This document shows positions 45,369 through 54,036 of a DNA stretch of 64,000 bases, one piece after another; position 1 is the first letter of the stretch, and every line of letters begins with the position of its first letter. Origin of the DNA: Flavobacteriales bacterium (GTDB taxonomy: Bacteria; Bacteroidota; Bacteroidia; UBA10329); assembly GCA_021741075.1 (NCBI GenBank), contig JAIOYO010000009.1, forward strand, positions 1-64,000. The letters run 5' to 3'. The notes under the pieces were generated by a model. It made no database searches. It saw nothing but the letters and a program-made list of their open reading frames with translations, and was not told where the DNA came from. The position numbers and the translations under genes were made by a program.

Positions 45369-47207
45369 TCAGATTCTATATTCTTGACGGAACAAAAGAT
45401 AGTTCATCATCTTCCAAATAATTTCATAATTATCTGCTTGGCCGCTCACATGCTGTTCAAGCATTTTAGAGTAATAAGCTTTTTGTTCCTTGTTCATGTA
45501 GTTGCTGTTTGCAACCGAATAGGCCAAATCTTTTAGCTGATCGTTTTGACGGAGCCAAGCACCAATTGGAGAGCCAAATCCGCGCTTTTTGGGGTAGCAA
45601 ATATGCTTTGGTAGATATTTTTCGGCCACTTTTCGCAACAAGTATTTATTGATTCCATCCTTTAGCTTAAGCTCTATTGGAACCCGGTTTGCAAACGACA
45701 CCACATTTGGGTCGCCCACAAAAGGAACTCGAACCTCCATGCTAGACCACATGCTCATTTTATCCTGACGGAGCAGTAATTCTTGCATGTATGAGCGTTG
45801 CTCTACTTGTAAAATGTGATTGAATAATTGGTTGAAATCGAGTTGGTCTGCCAAATTTTTCATGAACGAAGGAATGGCAGTTTGCGGAATAAAATCTTGC
45901 TCAACCACACTAAAATATTCTGAGAGTAGCTTGGAAGCATCTTTTTTGGCAAGGGCATCAAGTATGGCACCTTCGCGTTTGTCAAACTTTAATCCAGCGC
46001 TGGCAAGGAATTTCAAGAACAAATCAGGATACTTTTTTCGAATGTTGTTCAGTTGAAAAAGGTTGGAGGTTCGTCCGTAACCTGCAAAAAGTTCATCGGC
46101 ACCCTCGCCACTTAATAAAACTTTGTAGCCATTCTCTCTTGCTTTTTTAGTGATTAGTTGAACAGAAAGAGAGTTGGGATGCGTAATTGGTGCTTCATTC
46201 TTACGAATGCCTTCTACGATAAGCGAAGTGTACTCTTCATTACTCACAAAATGAGGATGCCATGCAATGCCCAAATGGTCGGCAGATTCTTTGGCATCTT
46301 CACTTTCATCATATTCCTTTTCGGCATAGCAAATGGTAAACGCATCTACCTTATTGCCGTTAATGTCGTTTGCAATGGCTGTTAGCAGCGTGGAGTCAAT
46401 TCCTGAGCTCAAAAGCGTTCCCAAAGGCACATCGGCCATTAGTCGTTTGGTTACGGAAGCCCTCAGCCTTGCGTCCAATTCTGCAATTAGTTCAGCTTCG
46501 CTGGAGGTGTAAAGTTCCTCTTTTGAGAAAGTGATGGCATCGTGGAAATTGGTTGTAGTAATAGCAAGGGTCTCGGTATCAATGGTCATTATCTGACCCG
46601 GAAAAAGCGAGGTGATTCCGTTGAAAAACGACTCGTTTCCTAGAGCACCAAACCGATAATTGAAATAGTTACTTACCGCATTTTCATTGAGCGAAACAGA
46701 TGTTTTTCCGGAAGCTATAATGGAGTTAATGTCGGAAGAAAAGACAACCGCTTCATTAGAAACGCTCACAAAAAGTGGCTTGATGCCAATTCGATCACGA
46801 ATGAGATGAAGTTTGTTCTTGGCTTTGTCCCAAACGGCTAGCCCGAACATACCTTCCATTCGATTTGGGAAATCCAAGCCGAATTTTTGGTAGAGCGGAG
46901 CCACCACTTCCATGTCTGTAGATGTGCGAAATGTGTGTAAATCAGCAACATCTTTTTGCAACTGGCGGTAATTGTAAATCTCACCGTTGCCAACCATAGC
47001 AATGGTTTTGTCTTCGATAAAAAGAGGTTGGCTGCCTCCGGCCACATCCATAATGCTTAGCCTTCGCATGCCAATGCCCACGTTTCTTTCAATGTGCATT
47101 CCATCCTCATCCGGTCCACGATGGAGCATGGAATCGGTCATCCTCTGAAGTAGTTCTTTCGGAACAACTTCGCCCTTTTTTAATACGATTCCTGTTATGC
47201 CGCACAT
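45369..47207 (-). CDS. asnB: Asparagine synthetase (glutamine-hydrolysing), second copy
   Basis: A full-length enzyme of 612 residues with the Cys2 start MCGITGIVLK, HRGPDEDGMHI, GMRRLSIMDVAGG, GNGEIYNYRQL, then a PP-loop reading LLSSGIDSTLL (Ser in place of the first Gly of SGGxDS) and LLSGEGADELFAGYG. It differs clearly from the 37-kb copy, so it is a separate subfamily and not a recent duplicate. It is the last gene of a minus-strand glycosyltransferase run, 3 bp after the preceding gene, which suggests a dedicated amide-forming step on the glycan. Confidence 0.9.
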   Translation of the reverse strand: MCGITGIVLKKGEVVPKELLQRMTDSMLHRGPDEDGMHIERNVGIGMRRLSIMDVAGGSQPLFIEDKTIAMVGNGEIYNYRQLQKDVADLHTFRTSTDMEVVAPLYQKFGLDFPNRMEGMFGLAVWDKAKNKLHLIRDRIGIKPLFVSVSNEAVVFSSDINSIIASGKTSVSLNENAVSNYFNYRFGALGNESFFNGITSLFPGQIMTIDTETLAITTTNFHDAITFSKEELYTSSEAELIAELDARLRASVTKRLMADVPLGTLLSSGIDSTLLTAIANDINGNKVDAFTICYAEKEYDESEDAKESADHLGIAWHPHFVSNEEYTSLIVEGIRKNEAPITHPNSLSVQLITKKARENGYKVLLSGEGADELFAGYGRTSNLFQLNNIRKKYPDLFLKFLASAGLKFDKREGAILDALAKKDASKLLSEYFSVVEQDFIPQTAIPSFMKNLADQLDFNQLFNHILQVEQRSYMQELLLRQDKMSMWSSMEVRVPFVGDPNVVSFANRVPIELKLKDGINKYLLRKVAEKYLPKHICYPKKRGFGSPIGAWLRQNDQLKDLAYSVANSNYMNKEQKAYYSKMLEQHVSGQADNYEIIWKMMNYLLFRQEYRI

Positions 47208-47210
47208 AGC

Positions 47211-48350
47211 TTATAGCGTTGTTTTTTTGAGGTAAAGGGCTTCAATGTTTTTTACAAATGAATGCATTGAAAATGCTTTAGAACGCTCAACTGCGTTCGT
47301 TGAGAATTGATTTCGCTTTTCGGGATTTTGAATGAGTTCTTTGACCTTGAGCGTAAAAGAATCGAGGTTGTTTGGTTCAATCAAAAATCCGTGGATATTA
47401 TTTTGAACAATTTCTGGAATACCGCCCGAATTAAAAGCCACCACTGGCATTCCACAGCTCATGGCTTCTACAATGGCCATTCCAAAGGCTTCGTTTATGG
47501 TGGAGTGAACGAGAATATCGGAATTGGCAAGTACTTTTTCTGGTTGCGTAACGTGCCCTAAAAAGGTAATCCACTGTTCCAATCCTTCCTTTTTGGCGTA
47601 CGCCTTGAGTTCAATGCCCGAAGGACCATCCCCAACAAAAGAAAGGTGAAAACCAGTTACCCCTTGGTCAACGAGCGCTTTCACAACTTTTAATAACAAC
47701 AGCTGATTCTTGAAAGGCGCAAGTCGGCCTAAAGAAATGAGCTGAACGGCATTAGTATTACGATTGGCAGGCACTTCTGACCGATTGGGATTTCCTCCAT
47801 TATAAACTGTATGAAATCGATGGCTCGAAAACGGAAAAGCACGTTGCAAATAGCTGCTTATGAAATTAGAAATACAAATAAACTCTGTTTTCGATGCTTC
47901 ATATTGGCGCGTCAAACGTTTACGTTGCAGAAGATTCCACCAAGCCGTTTTGGAGAATGCATCAGCAAGTTTGAATGAATCGGCAACTGGATGGCAACCG
48001 TGCCAATGTGTGTAGTAGTTGGTTTTAGGTAGTATGGTGTGTCGGCTTACCAATTCGGCTTCAACCAAGTGTGAATGAATGATATCGGGCGAAAACTCCG
48101 CTACAAATCGGTCAAATTCTACCGTTTTTATCACGTGTCGTCCGGTTAGAGAATAGGTTACTACCGAAGGAATAACCTGAATATTGAGATCGCTACATAA
48201 ATCAGCGTATTGGTTTTCGTTTCTGAAAACAACAATTCTAACGTCATGACCTTGAGCCTGTAAATGGCGGCTAAGTTCAACTACCAATCGCTCTGCCCCG
48301 CCTTGCCCGAGGGTTGGAATTACTTGGAGGATTTTTAGTTGAATGCTCAA
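47211..48350 (-). CDS. Family 4 glycosyltransferase
   Basis: 379 residues of GT4 type: LKILQVIPTLGQGGAERLVVELSRHL, DIIHSHLVEAELVSR, then AVQLISLGRLAPFKNQLLLL, FHLSFVGDGPSGIEL, ITFLGHVTQPEKVLANSDIL and the E-x7-E signature NEAFGMAIVEAMSCGMPVVA. All catalytic landmarks are complete. It overlaps the next GT2 gene by 4 bp (ATGA). Sugar specificity is unknown. Confidence 0.9.
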   Translation of the reverse strand: MSIQLKILQVIPTLGQGGAERLVVELSRHLQAQGHDVRIVVFRNENQYADLCSDLNIQVIPSVVTYSLTGRHVIKTVEFDRFVAEFSPDIIHSHLVEAELVSRHTILPKTNYYTHWHGCHPVADSFKLADAFSKTAWWNLLQRKRLTRQYEASKTEFICISNFISSYLQRAFPFSSHRFHTVYNGGNPNRSEVPANRNTNAVQLISLGRLAPFKNQLLLLKVVKALVDQGVTGFHLSFVGDGPSGIELKAYAKKEGLEQWITFLGHVTQPEKVLANSDILVHSTINEAFGMAIVEAMSCGMPVVAFNSGGIPEIVQNNIHGFLIEPNNLDSFTLKVKELIQNPEKRNQFSTNAVERSKAFSMHSFVKNIEALYLKKTTL

Positions 48351-49261
48351 GCTATTCTAAATCTAGATGGAAGGAGAAAACCTAAACGAAGTGCATGAAA
48401 AAGAAACACAATTTGCGAAGGGCTGTACTTGTCGCGGTGCAAGAGTAGCGCTAAAGAGGTGAGCCTAACGGCATTCCATCTCTGATTGTTGGCCAAATAA
48501 GATTTTGCTAATCTGTAATATCCTGATGCCAAAACCCTATTTATCAGTGCTTTTGATAAATGTTTTTCGTTTCTCGAAATAATCAGCTTGCTGGTTTGCA
48601 GATTTTTTTTTGCTGAATTGATATTAGCCAAATCAACAGTTCTATCTCCATGGTCAAATTGAACTACGGTATGGTTTAGACAATGATGTATGGGGTAATC
48701 CTGTACTATTCTCACCCAAAGTTCGCGGTCTTCTCCTACCGATAAGTTGGTATCAAACCGATGCGTTTCTAGAATTTTGCGCGATACACAGGCAAAGCTG
48801 GTTGCTATGGCAGAGTCGCAAAGAACAAATTCAAACGGATTGTCTCCTGGTTTGATGGTTGGAAATGAAAGCAGTTCAACCTTGTCTTTACCATTGACTT
48901 TTCCATTGCAATAATAGAGCCCCGTGCCAAACGAGTTTGTAGCTATGGTTGCGTGCAATCCTTGTAAATGTGAGGATTCGAAAATATCATCGCTATCTAA
49001 AAAACAAACAAACGTTCCGTTAGCATGGTCAATTCCATTGTTGCGGGCAGCCGAACGTTCGGCATTTTTCTGATACACATATTTGATTCTGGAATCCGAA
49101 TCAACAAATGGCTTCACTATTTCGGGGGTGTTGTCGGTAGAACCATCATCAATAACAATCAATTCCCAATCCGAAAAGGATTGACTAATAACGCTTTCGA
49201 TGGCATTGCCAATACAAAAGCCTCTATTGTAAGCCGGAATGATGATTGAAAAAAAGGCCAT
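48347..49261 (-). CDS. Family 2 glycosyltransferase
   Basis: A 304-residue GT-A protein with FSIIIPAYNRGFCIGNAIES, VIDDGSTDNTPEI, ARNNGIDHANGTFVCFLDSDD (DxD) and the C-terminal SVGEDRELWVRI, which is the ED-x-E/W catalytic-base region. It has no membrane helix. Its stop overlaps the next gene by 4 bp and its start overlaps the upstream GT2 stop by 1 bp. Confidence 0.88.
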   Translation of the reverse strand: MAFFSIIIPAYNRGFCIGNAIESVISQSFSDWELIVIDDGSTDNTPEIVKPFVDSDSRIKYVYQKNAERSAARNNGIDHANGTFVCFLDSDDIFESSHLQGLHATIATNSFGTGLYYCNGKVNGKDKVELLSFPTIKPGDNPFEFVLCDSAIATSFACVSRKILETHRFDTNLSVGEDRELWVRIVQDYPIHHCLNHTVVQFDHGDRTVDLANINSAKKNLQTSKLIISRNEKHLSKALINRVLASGYYRLAKSYLANNQRWNAVRLTSLALLLHRDKYSPSQIVFLFHALRLGFLLPSRFRIA

Positions 49262-50262
49262 TAGTTTAATAGGTTCTTTGCCGTGGTCTTAAGCACTAAG
49301 CTTAGTTTTTGCGCCAGCGATAAAAATGGCGATTCAAAAATTAACCTCGAACTTCCTTTTTTGCGATAACCTCCATTGAGCATCAAATTTGTGAGTAAAA
49401 CCGAGCAATTTTTTGCAATAAACGGTTTGCTAAAATAGCCGCTGCTCAAACTTGCCCAATAAAGTTCGGTTACCATAGATGCTACCCGGTTGGTATGTTC
49501 TAAAACGGCCTCGTATTCTTGATGGCAAAGGCCTCGGTACAGCTGCAAATCGGCCACTGATACCTGCATTCCAATGGTCTTAAAAATGCGCAGTTTTACG
49601 TTGGTGGAGCTTTCTTCTTGCTTGTTTGAGAATAGATTAGAAACCTTGTTTCCGTGCGATCTAACTAGGTAGAGGACTTCTTGAAGGTTGGAAAGCCGTG
49701 TTACGTTACCCAACCGATCAAAAATATCGTAGTCTTCGGCATGCGGAAATTGCGGGTCGAATTGAATTTGATGCTCTTTAAGCACTGCACTCCGAATGAT
49801 GGAGGTTCCGTGCGAAATATGGATTTGATATAGTTGCTTAAATCGAATTTGTTGGTGCTCAGCAGCATAGCGCGCGCCAGCACCTTCATAACTTCCAAAA
49901 TTATCGAACCAGCTACCGCAAATTCCAATTTCCGGATTCAATTCCATGAACCGAACTTGCTTTTCGATTCGAGTAGGAAGACAAATGTCGTCTGCATCGG
50001 CCCTAAGAATATATTTGGTGCCAATGAGTTCAATTCCTTTATTGAGCGTAGCAATGAGCCCTAGATTTTTTTCATTCTCTACATAGGTAATTCGGGCATC
50101 GTTAAAGGATAGAATGATTTCTTTGGTTCTATCGGTAGAACCATCATTAATTATCAGTAATTCAAACTTGGTGTAAGATTGTTGAAGGATGCTTTTAATG
50201 GCTTCGCTTACATACTTTTCTGCATTGTAGGCAGGTAAGAGAACGGTAACTAGGGCATCCAT
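49261..50262 (-). CDS. Family 2 glycosyltransferase
   Basis: A GT-A protein (333 residues from ATG 50262) with VTVLLPAYNAEKYVSEAIKS, LLIINDGSTDRTKE, YILRADADDICLPTRI and PHAEDYDIFDRLG. The ATG at 50262 follows the previous stop by one base (TAATATG), so it is preferred to the ATG at 50283. It belongs to the WcaA-type GT2 proteins common in capsule loci. Confidence 0.87.
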   Translation of the reverse strand: MDALVTVLLPAYNAEKYVSEAIKSILQQSYTKFELLIINDGSTDRTKEIILSFNDARITYVENEKNLGLIATLNKGIELIGTKYILRADADDICLPTRIEKQVRFMELNPEIGICGSWFDNFGSYEGAGARYAAEHQQIRFKQLYQIHISHGTSIIRSAVLKEHQIQFDPQFPHAEDYDIFDRLGNVTRLSNLQEVLYLVRSHGNKVSNLFSNKQEESSTNVKLRIFKTIGMQVSVADLQLYRGLCHQEYEAVLEHTNRVASMVTELYWASLSSGYFSKPFIAKNCSVLLTNLMLNGGYRKKGSSRLIFESPFLSLAQKLSLVLKTTAKNLLN

Positions 50263-50263
50263 A

Positions 50264-51313
50264 TTAGGAATACTTTGGTGCATTTTGTTTTGCCTTTAGG
50301 CGAAATTGATGTGCGTATTCATAATAGCCAATCAGCTCGTTTCGGTGTTTGATGATGGTGCGAAGCTGACCAACCTGAGCCAGCACTTGCAAAAGCGCTG
50401 CATTTCCTTCCATCAATTGCATTTTGCTCCTTACTAGTAGGGCCAAATTCTTACGCAATTGAGAAACGAGAAACCACGTGCGGTTGAACCAAAAAGGAAA
50501 GCGTTGGTTTGTGGGAATTGGTTCGTTTCGCATCGTAGAAATGTACACGTCTGTAAGGGCTTTGCTTTGTCCAAATCCTTGAAAAAGCTTGCGCAAATAC
50601 AGCCAAGTTACCCTACCCTTTGGCAAAAAATGCTTGAAGTGAATGCGTTCGTCATACAGCAATTCAAATCCTGCCATTCTTAATGCAAGGCATAGTTCGG
50701 TATCTCCACCCGACATGAGGCTGGCGCCCGTTCGGTCTGAGAGGATGTTTTTAAAACCACAATGCTTAATGTGTTCTAAAGCGGTTAAGCGAATGGCACA
50801 ACCAGCGCCATACAATTCATCCGCATGCTTTAGTGGGGCTGCTCCGGTTTTTGCTTGAGGACCTGTGGCGTAGCAAGATGCATAGTCATTAAACCAAGAA
50901 GGTGCTGCTTCTTCCAATTCTGGCTCGCCCAAACCTCCAACCATAGCGGCCTTTGGGTTGTTTTGGAGGTGGGAGTACACCGTTTCTACGTAGTTCTCAG
51001 AAAGCCAATTGTCATCATCAACCATAAGCACAAATTCATATTCTGCGGCCAAAAAACCCGCATTTCTGGCATTGCTTAGCCCTGGTTTTGGTTCGTCTAT
51101 TACACGAAATGTAATTGAGTTGCCTTGTTGTTCATGCAATTGCAGCGCAACCGAAGCGGTGGCGTCATTCGAATTATTGTTAACGATGATAATCTCCCAA
51201 TTTACAAGCGGATTTACCCGTTGTTTAAACAGATGATGTAGTGTGGGTACAAGTCGTTTTTCGCTGTTGTAGCAGCAAACAATAACCGAAACTCCGGGCT
51301 TTCTCAGCTTCAT
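50264..51313 (-). CDS. Family 2 glycosyltransferase
   Basis: About 349 residues. Motifs are VSVIVCCYNSEKRLVPTLHHL, IIIVNNNSNDATASVAL, PGLSNARNAGFLAAEYEFVLMVDDDN (DxDD) and LMSGGDTELCLALRM. The ATG at 51313 overlaps the TGA of the DUF1919 gene (ATGA); a TTG at 51325 is less likely. Near the C-terminus is a long helical stretch with little conservation. Acceptor and donor are unknown. Confidence 0.87.
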   Translation of the reverse strand: MKLRKPGVSVIVCCYNSEKRLVPTLHHLFKQRVNPLVNWEIIIVNNNSNDATASVALQLHEQQGNSITFRVIDEPKPGLSNARNAGFLAAEYEFVLMVDDDNWLSENYVETVYSHLQNNPKAAMVGGLGEPELEEAAPSWFNDYASCYATGPQAKTGAAPLKHADELYGAGCAIRLTALEHIKHCGFKNILSDRTGASLMSGGDTELCLALRMAGFELLYDERIHFKHFLPKGRVTWLYLRKLFQGFGQSKALTDVYISTMRNEPIPTNQRFPFWFNRTWFLVSQLRKNLALLVRSKMQLMEGNAALLQVLAQVGQLRTIIKHRNELIGYYEYAHQFRLKAKQNAPKYS

Positions 51314-51942
51314 TTTAAGGCGCAAAGTAGCTTTCTCTTTAGCGCATTAAACCGGTGTATTGGTTTAGCAACTACGCCTTTTCCGTTTATCCATTCATCA
51401 AGATCAAAATACTTGATAGACTCCTTAAATAGCGCAAAACCGTCCATTACAGAGGGGGCTGATGCGGGCATTGCTACCTGCACATTCATGTTGTGTTCGG
51501 GATAGGCTTGTTTGGTAAAGCAAATTGCATTTGGTAGTCCAAGTTCAAAATAACGATGAATGTGGGCCGGGGTAGCACCATCGCGGTCGTCAAATTTGAA
51601 AAGTACTTCTCCATCTTTAAAACTTACCCGCTTGCTTCTTCTGGTCCATTTATCGAAGGCTTCTTGTTCTGATTTGTAGTGCAGAAAATGAATTTCTACT
51701 CCATTTACAAGGCCGACAGGATACGCTACTGGTGCGTGGTGATACTTTGATTGCTGAATAAAACCAATTTCTGTGGTGAGGTTTTTTTCGAGGTTTTCAA
51801 CGAATTTTAAATAGCAATCTGGATAAAAAAACAACCCAATAATTGGGGTGTTGAACGGAAGATTGTAGTGTTTACACACTTCGGCTCCCCAACAATTGTT
51901 GGCGATGATGGAAAATGAACGATTTAGATGCTTACTGCCCAT
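51310..51942 (-). CDS. DUF1919 family protein
   Basis: A 210-residue protein with SIIANNCWGAEVCKHYNLPFNTP at its start and YPVGLVNGVEIHFLHYKSEQEAFDKW-type central sequence, then KFDDRDGATPAHIHRYFELG. This fits the DUF1919 family of proteins found in exopolysaccharide gene clusters, of unproved function; a sugar-transfer role has been suggested from context. Coupled to the genes on both sides. Confidence 0.82.
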   Translation of the reverse strand: MGSKHLNRSFSIIANNCWGAEVCKHYNLPFNTPIIGLFFYPDCYLKFVENLEKNLTTEIGFIQQSKYHHAPVAYPVGLVNGVEIHFLHYKSEQEAFDKWTRRSKRVSFKDGEVLFKFDDRDGATPAHIHRYFELGLPNAICFTKQAYPEHNMNVQVAMPASAPSVMDGFALFKESIKYFDLDEWINGKGVVAKPIHRFNALKRKLLCALK

Positions 51943-52838
51943 TTGGCAAAAGTGGTAAAACCTGTACGTTGGTACGCAATTCTCAGAAAAGTCAGCCAGA
52001 GAAAAGAGTATCGTTTGGATTGGTGTCGGGCATTGGTTGCCTTCTGTCTTAACGATTGGGCAACCGTTGGTTTAAGTGCATTTTTGGCTTTTACCTCGTG
52101 CTTAAAACCTTGGTAAAGAGCTGCCAAGCACTTGAGCTTTATGTTGTCTCTTTGGGCTTGTTTAATCTGTCCAAAAACGCCTTGGTTGTGTAGTCTATAC
52201 GCAGCCGTTTGTTCTGAAATGAGCCGATAATCTCCGCGCAATGCGTTGTAAATGTGAAAGAACCAATCGGCATACGGACTCTGAAAATAACTTTCGGGTA
52301 AAACGATGGTTTCATTTTTTCGGAACATTACCGTGCAAGTAGGTATAAAATTGGATTTTCCTAAGTCGGTAAGGGTGTAAGTGGTTTTTTCGAGGGCTAC
52401 GTCATTCTCTTGTAGGTAAGAATCGAATCGTAGGTGTACGTCTTTTTCTGCAATCAGACTGGCATCTGTAAAGCAACAACTCACCGAAGGAGCATGTTGC
52501 AACAATTGAAGTTGTTTGTTCAGCTTTTTGTGGTCTGTCCAATAATCATCGCCTTCGCAAAGAGCCACAAACGAACCATTGCAGGCGTTTATAGCCTCGA
52601 GCCAATTTTTGAGCATACCAACATTTGCTGGCCGCGATACAATCCGGATTCTTGCATCTTTTTTGGCGTATTCCTGAATGATTTTAGGCGTATTGTCGGT
52701 AGAGCAATCGTCAGAAATTACAATCTCATACGGTACATCCAATTCCTGCATCAGCGCTCCTTCTATCGTCTGAGCAATGTATTGCTCTTGATTGTAGGAA
52801 ATAATGCAGGCGCTGACGGTGGGTTTGGTGTCTTGCAA
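51924..52838 (-). CDS. Family 2 glycosyltransferase
   Basis: A GT-A protein of about 304 residues with TVSACIISYNQEQYIAQTIEGAL, IVISDDCSTDNTPKI, CEGDDYWTD (the DxD site) and YADWFFHIYNALRG. The frame is open up to 52880, but that part lies inside a palindromic repeat; a TTG at 52838 just before the first conserved strand is therefore the preferred start. It overlaps the DUF1919 gene by 19 bp. It is the most upstream gene of the 45.4-52.9 kb run. Confidence 0.82.
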   Translation of the reverse strand: MQDTKPTVSACIISYNQEQYIAQTIEGALMQELDVPYEIVISDDCSTDNTPKIIQEYAKKDARIRIVSRPANVGMLKNWLEAINACNGSFVALCEGDDYWTDHKKLNKQLQLLQHAPSVSCCFTDASLIAEKDVHLRFDSYLQENDVALEKTTYTLTDLGKSNFIPTCTVMFRKNETIVLPESYFQSPYADWFFHIYNALRGDYRLISEQTAAYRLHNQGVFGQIKQAQRDNIKLKCLAALYQGFKHEVKAKNALKPTVAQSLRQKATNARHQSKRYSFLWLTFLRIAYQRTGFTTFAKWAVSI

Positions 52839-52867
52839 GATTGATTTGTGCGTGAGCAACAAATATA

Positions 52868-52896
52868 GTAGAGACACCACAGTATGGCGTCTCTAC
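52868..52896. repeat. GTAGAGAC palindromic repeat, second copy
   Basis: GTAGAGAC (52868-52875) and GTCTCTAC (52889-52896) are perfect inverted arms around a 13-base loop. The TAG stop of the minus-strand unknown gene (52895-52893) lies within one arm. The copy at 9835-9860 has the same arms with a shorter loop and one degenerate end. It probably ends the upstream transcript. Confidence 0.65.
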
Positions 52897-53255
52897 GGCT
52901 GTTCGCTCAATTCCTTTAAGCGTTGTTCTACCGCTTCGTGAAGCAACTTTTTTGATTTACGGCCGCGCTTTTTGCAATAGAATGCTTCTGGAATAGGGTT
53001 CTTGCGCAGAAACTCGTTCCAGACTTTATAGTCAATAATGCCAACTACTTGGTCGAGTATGTACTGAGAGTGGTTTTGAAAAAGGTTATTGCTTTCGCTC
53101 AGCACCTTTAATATGTAATGCTCAGATACTTGGAGCTTGTGCTCTTTTACAAGGGCAACGCGGTCTGCACAGGTTAGTGGAATCTGGTGGTCTCCCTTCA
53201 CTTTTTTTCGGATGAGGCACCGCATTAAGCAGAAATGATAAGGATGTACCATCAT
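52893..53255 (-). CDS. Unknown protein, basic C-terminus
   Basis: About 120 residues from the ATG at 53255 (an open frame with GTG continues to 53354). It contains YHFCLMRCLIRKKVKGDHQIPL, a helix-rich middle (SEHYILKVLSESNNLFQNHSQYI) and a basic stretch CKKRGRKSKKLLHEAVEQRL that could contact DNA. No family was recognised. A near-perfect palindrome (53258-53280) lies directly before the ATG, which favours that start and might be an operator. The TAG stop lies in the GTAGAGAC repeat. Confidence 0.5.
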   Translation of the reverse strand: MMVHPYHFCLMRCLIRKKVKGDHQIPLTCADRVALVKEHKLQVSEHYILKVLSESNNLFQNHSQYILDQVVGIIDYKVWNEFLRKNPIPEAFYCKKRGRKSKKLLHEAVEQRLKELSEQP

Positions 53256-53257
53256 GG

Positions 53258-53280
53258 AAAAGCCGTTTTTAAACGGTTTT
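53258..53280. promoter_or_regulatory. Palindrome upstream of unknown gene
   Basis: AAAAGCCGTTT and AAACGGTTTT form nearly symmetrical arms around two T residues, immediately upstream of the ATG at 53255 on the minus strand. It could be a regulator-binding site or a weak hairpin. The symmetry is seen directly; function is inferred. Confidence 0.4.
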
Positions 53281-53445
53281 ACATCCCTATTTATGATGAT
53301 AAACCGTGTAAGATGTTGAAATTCAATTCGTCCCACAAGCCACAAACTCACCACAAATTCACCAGTGAAAATAGCTAATCTTTCTGATGCAACAATCTAC
53401 TTTGGTGATGTTCAAATTTTTATTTAACCCTTTAAAAAAATTAAA

Positions 53446-53985
53446 ATGGCTATTGACAACACACTAAATTTCAATTTTACAACAGCGCAGCAAGACGCCA
53501 TTAAGGCGGGTTTTGACGCGATTTTGGTTGTATTAAACGACTCCTCGGTTCCGTATGTAAACCTTACCCGAGATGAGCGAAAGCTGCCTTCTATAGATGC
53601 AACGCGTATGCCGTATGTGCATGATGCGATTGATAATATTCTGCCGCTTTTTCCAGACTTGCAAAGTATTAGCATCAAACTACCACGGGCTACCACGCTT
53701 TTTGATTTAGTATCATTTGTAGAAACCGTGAAGCCATTAATGGGAGAGATTGAAGACAGAATTGTAGACTTAGGCATCAATGCCGAGCATTTGGTTTTCA
53801 AGAGCATGACTGATAGTTATGAAACTGCACAGCGGCAAGAAGGACGCGCACCTGGTGCCGATATTCTAAGAGCGGCTATTGCTCCGTTGTTTGCTGGGCA
53901 GGGCAGTAATGCAGAAAGACCAACTCCTGAATCTGGAGAACCAACGAACGGTAATCCTTCTACTGATCCAACACCAACTTCCTAA
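53446..53985 (+). CDS. Unknown helical protein with ERKLP motif and Pro/Thr-rich tail
   Basis: The 179-residue protein has an N-terminal helical domain with VPYVNLTRDERKLPSIDA, recalling a group of Bacteroidota helical proteins with L-T-x-x-E-R-x-x-LP; this is a memory-based resemblance without known function. Residues 150-179 form a low-complexity Pro/Thr/Ser/Asn tail (ERPTPESGEPTNGNPSTDPT). No signal peptide. A strong terminator follows 20 bp after the stop and an AT-rich leader precedes it, so it is a single-gene unit. Confidence 0.65.
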   Translation: MAIDNTLNFNFTTAQQDAIKAGFDAILVVLNDSSVPYVNLTRDERKLPSIDATRMPYVHDAIDNILPLFPDLQSISIKLPRATTLFDLVSFVETVKPLMGEIEDRIVDLGINAEHLVFKSMTDSYETAQRQEGRAPGADILRAAIAPLFAGQGSNAERPTPESGEPTNGNPSTDPTPTS

Positions 53986-54004
53986 TTGTCGGTCATTCTT
54001 TAGA

Positions 54005-54036
54005 AAAACGTCCCGCCAAAACGGGACGTTTTTTTG
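54005..54036 (+). terminator. Rho-independent terminator of the 53446-53985 gene
   Basis: AAAACGTCCCG (54005-54015) and CGGGACGTTTT (54022-54032) form a perfect 11-bp stem with a 6-base loop and a seven-T tract. Its clean form shows that the upstream unknown gene is an independent transcription unit. Confidence 0.9.
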
